From the NCBI GenBank assembly GCA_944391685.1, contig CALXUM010000015.1, positions 1-39,223 of the forward strand: 39,223 nt of DNA, read 5' to 3'. Shown here piece after piece: positions 35,739 to 39,223 of this stretch (position 1 is its first letter; the number at the start of each line of letters is the position of its first letter). The notes under the pieces are model-generated. The model was not told where the DNA came from. It made no database searches and was given only the letters and a program-made list of their open reading frames with translations. The translations under genes were made by a program, and so were the position numbers. Origin of the DNA: an uncultured Alphaproteobacteria bacterium. Lineage in GTDB: Bacteria > Pseudomonadota > Alphaproteobacteria > RF32 > CAG-239.

Positions 35739-35753
35739 TCCTTGGTTTTTTTT
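35724..35753 (+). terminator. intrinsic terminator
   Basis: AAAACCAAGG and CCTTGGTTTT form a perfect 10-bp stem around AATAAT, followed by further T. The stop codon of the preceding gene lies within the loop. Confidence 0.92.
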
Positions 35754-35759
35754 GTGTGA

Positions 35760-35894
35760 CAAGAAAAATTTGCAAAAACAAGGCTTTATTTCAAAATTAG
35801 CTGGAGACGACGTGCTGAATCCGAGCCAAAAACAAAAAAGTTAGCACAAAATTTTGGACTTGATGACCTGAATGACAACAGGTTTTTCGGGTAA
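35760..35894 (+). pseudogene. possible 44-codon C-terminal gene remnant
   Basis: Between two stops an open stretch reads YFKISWRRRAESEPKTKKLA, then QNFGLDDLNDNRFFG and a stop. There is no start codon and no ribosome site. The amino acid mix (Arg, Trp, Asp) is unlike the AT-driven noise of this genome and looks like a former protein end. No family is recognised. A 7-bp hairpin (35898-35917) lies just after it. Confidence 0.35.
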
Positions 35895-35979
35895 AAAAGC
35901 TTCTACGCGAAGAAGCTGATACGTCTATCGTTATGGCGGATTGATTTTAGGATAAGATATTTCTTAGTCTTATGTTTCT

Positions 35980-35991
35980 ATTGTTAACAAT
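35980..35991. promoter_or_regulatory. 12-bp palindrome ATTGTTAACAAT, second copy
   Basis: It is identical to 26877-26888 and sits directly before the AAAGGAG ribosome site of the next gene. A TTGATT box lies about 35 bases upstream. Confidence 0.35.
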
Positions 35992-36005
35992 AAAGGAGAA
36001 GAAAC

Positions 36006-36875
36006 ATGGACTTTGAAGCCTATAAAAGAAAACTATTAGAAGAAGATGAACGCAATCATTTATCAGAACTTCAAAGCAAATATAACGGGATTGGAACCCC
36101 TGATTACTCTAACATGAGTTTTAGAGAAGAGTTACAAACCAGAATTGACTTAGATGAGCTTAAGAATTTGCAGCAAAAGTATGGTGTGCAACAAACACCT
36201 GCTCTTAAGCCGCAAACCACAGCTCAAGCACCACAGCCAAGTCATAAACAACCAATCTCATCTCAACAACCAAATTCGCAGTCATCAACTTGGGATAATA
36301 CGTTGCGAAAAGCCGAACAACTGACTACCGCAGCTTTGGATGGACTAAGCCTTGGCTGGGCCGATGAATTAGAAGGAGCAGCAAGTGCTGTCGGTTATGG
36401 CTTAGCAAGCCTAAATCCCAAATGGAATAAGACCAACGAAAGTGTATGGGATGCAATGAAACGAGGGTATGTTCAAGGGCGTGACAATCGGCGTCAGGTT
36501 TTAGCCCAAGGTTTGCAAGAAAATCCGACTGCAACAACAGTTGCTCAAATGGCAGGGGCTTATGCTTCACCGATTAAGTTATTTAGATATTCAAAAACGG
36601 CACCTTTGGGGGTTAAAAACAAGCTAAATAAATATGATGCTGCTACCAATGGTATAATTTATGGTTTTGGCTCGGGGCAGGATAATTGGCAAAATTATGC
36701 CCAACATACTTTGAGTGGTTTAGTGGGCAATCTTGCAGGAAATAAGATTGCAACCCAAGCCTTTGGTCGAGCCGCCAGTCCGTTAATTCGAGATGCCTTT
36801 AGTATGGCAAGTGGTCAAGCGACAGAATATGCGGTTGACGGAATTAAAAATCAGTATCATAATTATAACAAATAA
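36006..36875 (+). CDS. phage-virion-like protein with glycine-rich C-terminal domain
   Basis: AAAGGAG lies before the start. Residues 1-55 contain two similar helical segments (LSELQSKYNG and LKNLQQKYGV), then a Gln/Pro/Ser linker (65-95). Residues 105-190 read LDGLSLGWADELEGAASAVG, then GRDNRRQVLAQGLQENPTAT and VAQMAGAYASP. This closely resembles proteins of alphaproteobacterial phages with the pattern LGFADE...R...ANP...AGE. The remainder is Gly/Ala rich (GFGSGQDNW, LSGLVGNLAGNK). No other virion gene is adjacent, so it may be a prophage leftover or a domesticated secreted protein. A small membrane protein follows. Confidence 0.6.
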   Translation: MDFEAYKRKLLEEDERNHLSELQSKYNGIGTPDYSNMSFREELQTRIDLDELKNLQQKYGVQQTPALKPQTTAQAPQPSHKQPISSQQPNSQSSTWDNTLRKAEQLTTAALDGLSLGWADELEGAASAVGYGLASLNPKWNKTNESVWDAMKRGYVQGRDNRRQVLAQGLQENPTATTVAQMAGAYASPIKLFRYSKTAPLGVKNKLNKYDAATNGIIYGFGSGQDNWQNYAQHTLSGLVGNLAGNKIATQAFGRAASPLIRDAFSMASGQATEYAVDGIKNQYHNYNK

Positions 36876-36898
36876 TAATTGAAAAGTCAGGAGTGGTA

Positions 36899-37189
36899 AT
36901 GTTTAAGATAAATATTATGCCGATAATGAGATTTATTACAGCTGTTGTTTGTTTTAGTTTGTTTGGATTTGCTGTTTACTCAATGAATCAATCTAAAGCA
37001 TCGCCGCTTCCTTTTTTAATATGTATTTTCATACCTTTTATTGTTGATAGAATAATCTCTCATATTTTAATCAAAAAAGGACATGAAAATTCTCCATATT
37101 TTGACCCCAAACACCAATGGAAATATGGTGCACCGATATATGCCCTTGCTTGTTTGATTATCATAGTGATATACAAGTATCTGTTATAG
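36899..37189 (+). CDS. small three-helix membrane protein
   Basis: AGGAG lies five bases before the ATG at 36899; an in-frame GTG six bases earlier is unlikely. The 96-residue product has three predicted membrane helices (about residues 7-26, 34-57 and 77-95). It follows the phage-like gene with a 23-base gap on the same strand. It could be an immunity or holin-like partner, but no family signature supports either. Confidence 0.6.
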   Translation: MFKINIMPIMRFITAVVCFSLFGFAVYSMNQSKASPLPFLICIFIPFIVDRIISHILIKKGHENSPYFDPKHQWKYGAPIYALACLIIIVIYKYLL

Positions 37190-37229
37190 TAACGTTATAG
37201 GAAAATATTTATGCTCCAAAGCTTCTAAT

Positions 37230-37727
37230 TTGATAAATGAACAAAAAGCAACTTTGATTATTCAACATATAAGCTATACCAAAATAGATGGAGAAGATGC
37301 TGTATATGATACCAATATCTTTACAGAGCCAACATTAAAAGAAAAATTTGGTATTAATGCAATAGCTACCACTAAAAATATTTATGATCATTTGCTTTAT
37401 GATTCTATAATTGAAAAAGATTTTGCTGAAAAATTGGAACAAGCTCAAGATGTGGTTGTTTATGTTAACTTGCCAAAAGGATTTTATATATCTACACCGG
37501 TGGGTAAGTATAATCCCGATTGGGCAATAGCTTTTAATCAAGAACATGTAAAACATATCTATTTTGTAGCCGAAACTAAGGGAAATAAGTCTTCTTTGGA
37601 ATTGAGAGATATAGAAAAGGCTAAAATTGAATGTGCCAAAAAGCATTTCAAATCAATCAGTAATAACGAGATTGTTTACGATGTTGTAAGTAATTACGAA
37701 GAACTGATGCAAAAGGTGATGGCGTGA
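37230..37727 (+). pseudogene. remnant of type III restriction enzyme Res subunit (nuclease end)
   Basis: The 165-codon stretch has no proper start: the only in-frame initiator is a TTG, and the resemblance to Res already begins a few codons upstream with KASNLINEQKAT. It matches the C-terminal end of type III restriction Res proteins: FGINAIATTKNIYDHLLYDS, LPKGFYISTPVGKYNPDWAI, and HIYFVAETKG. The PD-(D/E)xK nuclease residues are visible as the Asp of NPDWAI and the Glu and Lys of AETKG. The helicase motor and the Mod methylase are missing from the window. So the gene is a 5'-truncated fragment, with the break near 37200-37215. Confidence 0.85.
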
Positions 37728-37751
37728 TATCATTAAGGAGATTTGTATATA

Positions 37752-38183
37752 ATGAGTGAGTTGAAAGGAGATAAGGTAAAAAACTTTTTCAAAAGAAGTT
37801 TAAAAAATTTACAATTATATGAAGACCAACATGCTAAGAATCCAGAGATGTATAAGTATGAAGTAACAATGATGTTAAATTCATTGCTAGGAATATTGGT
37901 TATGCTTAAAGAAAGAACAAAACTTCTAAATAAGGTCGATATCAGTTTCTTAGACTATGATGGTAATGCAAAAGAGTTTTTCAGACATATGCGTAACTCA
38001 ATATCTCATGGCCATTTTATAGATTATATAAAAGTTGATGTGGAAACAAAAGAAATTGCTGAAATAGAGTTTGTTGATAAATGTCCAGCATGTAAAAAAG
38101 AAACATTTAAACAGAAATTATCAGTTAGTGAACTAAGAACTCTGATCGATAAGATTAGTCAAGTGGTTAATGGTATTAGATAA
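37752..38183 (+). CDS. HEPN-family RNase candidate
   Basis: The ATG at 37752 has AAGGAG nine to ten bases upstream; the earlier TTG at 37743 is too close to that site. The 143-residue helical protein contains FFRHMRNSISHGHF, with the Rx4H motif that marks HEPN ribonucleases. It is similar to the pEK499_p136 type of HEPN proteins. A CPAC pair near residues 120-123 may bind metal. HEPN enzymes cut RNA and often serve as toxins or defence effectors. It follows the restriction remnant by 24 bases and overlaps the opposing gene by eight. Confidence 0.7.
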   Translation: MSELKGDKVKNFFKRSLKNLQLYEDQHAKNPEMYKYEVTMMLNSLLGILVMLKERTKLLNKVDISFLDYDGNAKEFFRHMRNSISHGHFIDYIKVDVETKEIAEIEFVDKCPACKKETFKQKLSVSELRTLIDKISQVVNGIR

Positions 38184-38955
38184 AAGGCTTAGGTGAATAT
38201 TTTTCTAAATATAATATTAATCCGAGAATAAGATATAGACAGTCATCTGCTATATCATTACGGATAGAATTACTTTGTAAATCATCATCTTCTTCAGAAA
38301 ATACTCCGGGGGTCATCATATTACCATGCTTGAATTCACAGTATTTTTTGTAGTATCTGTCCATTTCTTTACTTGCTTCGTAAATTTTAAGCTTTTCGCA
38401 AAAGTAATCAGTATAACGATTGATGGGCAATTCTTTAAATGATTTTTTCAATAATGAAATCTTCTCTTTATTTTCTCCTAATCTGTAATTGATAGATTTT
38501 ATAACATTTTCATATGTTTCTTGTTTATTACTAAATATGGAATTCCCAACAGGATAAAATATTTTGAGTAAATTAACAAAATTTATCCAAGATATTTCGT
38601 TTGAAAGATCTTTATCTAAGTTTAGATTATATTTTAATCGACTTAATGTTGTGCTGGCTAGATATTTGTTATAATATTCTTTGGATTGTTCTAGATTATC
38701 CCTATCTTTAATAAAACTTAATTTTGCACAGGTTTCTAGGGCTACACCAGCTATTATAAAAGCATCACAATATTGCTTGTTTTCAAATAGAATAGTGAAG
38801 GATTTAATATTTTCACAAACCCGATTATATAATCCCCAAGTAACACCATGGATTAAATCTTCATTTCCTGTGAATTTAGGTTTGGTATATAGCTTAAAAT
38901 TTTTAATAATATTTAAGCGTTCTTGAAATGACCAATTTATATTTTTTGCAGACAT
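38176..38955 (-). CDS. helical HEPN-like / DUF5677-like protein
   Basis: This 259-residue soluble, mostly helical protein has FIIAGVALETCAKLSFIKD at its front and YYKKYCEFKHGNMMTPG at its end. The layout of a conserved Glu-bearing first helix and a late His-Gly helix is that of DUF5677 and other HEPN-related proteins. The canonical Arg of Rx4-6H is replaced (KKYCEFKH), so catalysis is doubtful. It converges with the HEPN candidate, with the 3' ends overlapping by eight bases. No ribosome site stands out before the ATG. Confidence 0.6.
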   Translation of the reverse strand: MSAKNINWSFQERLNIIKNFKLYTKPKFTGNEDLIHGVTWGLYNRVCENIKSFTILFENKQYCDAFIIAGVALETCAKLSFIKDRDNLEQSKEYYNKYLASTTLSRLKYNLNLDKDLSNEISWINFVNLLKIFYPVGNSIFSNKQETYENVIKSINYRLGENKEKISLLKKSFKELPINRYTDYFCEKLKIYEASKEMDRYYKKYCEFKHGNMMTPGVFSEEDDDLQSNSIRNDIADDCLYLILGLILYLEKYSPKPFI

Positions 38956-39071
38956 ATATTTTTTTAATTTGTTATTTGATTAAAGATTTTTAATAAAATA
39001 ATAATTATTTCAACATAACTTGCAAGATATTATGTATATATATTATATGCTTCTGCTCAGTTTCAACTGTG

Positions 39072-39223
39072 TTAGTTCGGTAAGAAGTCGTCGGCTCGTG
39101 CTTTTTTAAACTCGTATTGTTTTTGGTAGTATTCGGCGTCTCGTTTAAAGTTCAGGGCTTCTTGCAATATAATGCGTTTATCGACGTTGCTTAAATCAAC
39201 ACAAGCAATGGTTAGGTATGGTT
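39072..39223 (-). CDS. C-terminal end of a gene cut by the right window edge
   Basis: On the minus strand a frame is open from the window edge to a TAA at 39072-39074. It encodes about 49 residues, including LTIACVDLSNVDKRIILQEA and AEYYQKQYEFKKARADDFLP. The composition is clearly coding and less AT-driven than its surroundings. The family is not recognised. The 116 bases between this stop and the start at 38955 hold no other gene. Confidence 0.7.
   Translation of the reverse strand, partial: PYLTIACVDLSNVDKRIILQEALNFKRDAEYYQKQYEFKKARADDFLPN

Noticed and set aside
35898..35917. Terminator from the 7-bp hairpin AGCTTCT/AGAAGCT
   Set aside because: No T run follows on either strand at the right distance.

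Overview
The window is AT-rich and bacterial. It looks like a Gram-negative proteobacterium, probably a host-associated alphaproteobacterium; that placement is inferred from the gene set and is not proven. The Gram-negative signs are a CMP-Kdo synthetase, an Mpl/LdcA murein-recycling pair and several lipoprotein signal peptides. Most genes carry clear AGGAG-type ribosome binding sites, which allowed several starts to be revised.

Layout, left to right. 1-3300: the 3' part of a surface protein with about 19 tandem 24-residue repeats, convergent with a TPR lipoprotein across a shared perfect terminator hairpin. 3424-5009: tRNA-Leu(UAG), then trigger factor. 5082-9305: a two-gene membrane glycosyltransferase unit and a convergent polytopic membrane protein. 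9459-12031: clpP-clpX and an HdeD-type membrane protein. 12034-12999: a cysteine-rich protein that may have a papain/NlpC-like fold. 13114-15586: a ygiW-qseB-qseC type envelope-stress operon read leftward, with a perfect PmrA/QseB-type box upstream. 15658-18419: a flavoprotein disulfide reductase fused to a rhodanese, then a BioG-type esterase coupled to a small lipoprotein.

18535-18761 is non-coding but highly structured: a promoter, a multi-helix junction RNA and an intrinsic terminator, just before two overlapping glycosyltransferase genes (18868-21392). I do not recognise this RNA family. Then come the overlapping mpl-ldcA pair, a PEBP-family protein, and an 812-residue protein joining a membrane metallophosphoesterase, DUF362 and DUF1893. 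After these are two tandem MORN-repeat envelope proteins, a coiled-coil protein, a HAD phosphatase and kdsB.

From about 32350 to the right edge the window turns into an accessory, partly decayed region. It holds a truncated copy of a gene present in full 2.3 kb downstream, a GNAT-like gene, and an N-formylglutamate amidohydrolase-like gene whose frame is broken at a run of ten A. It also has a phage-virion-like gene next to a tiny membrane protein, the nuclease-end remnant of a type III restriction enzyme, a HEPN-type RNase candidate, a convergent second HEPN-like gene, and a gene cut by the right edge. No CRISPR array, rRNA or intact insertion sequence was seen.
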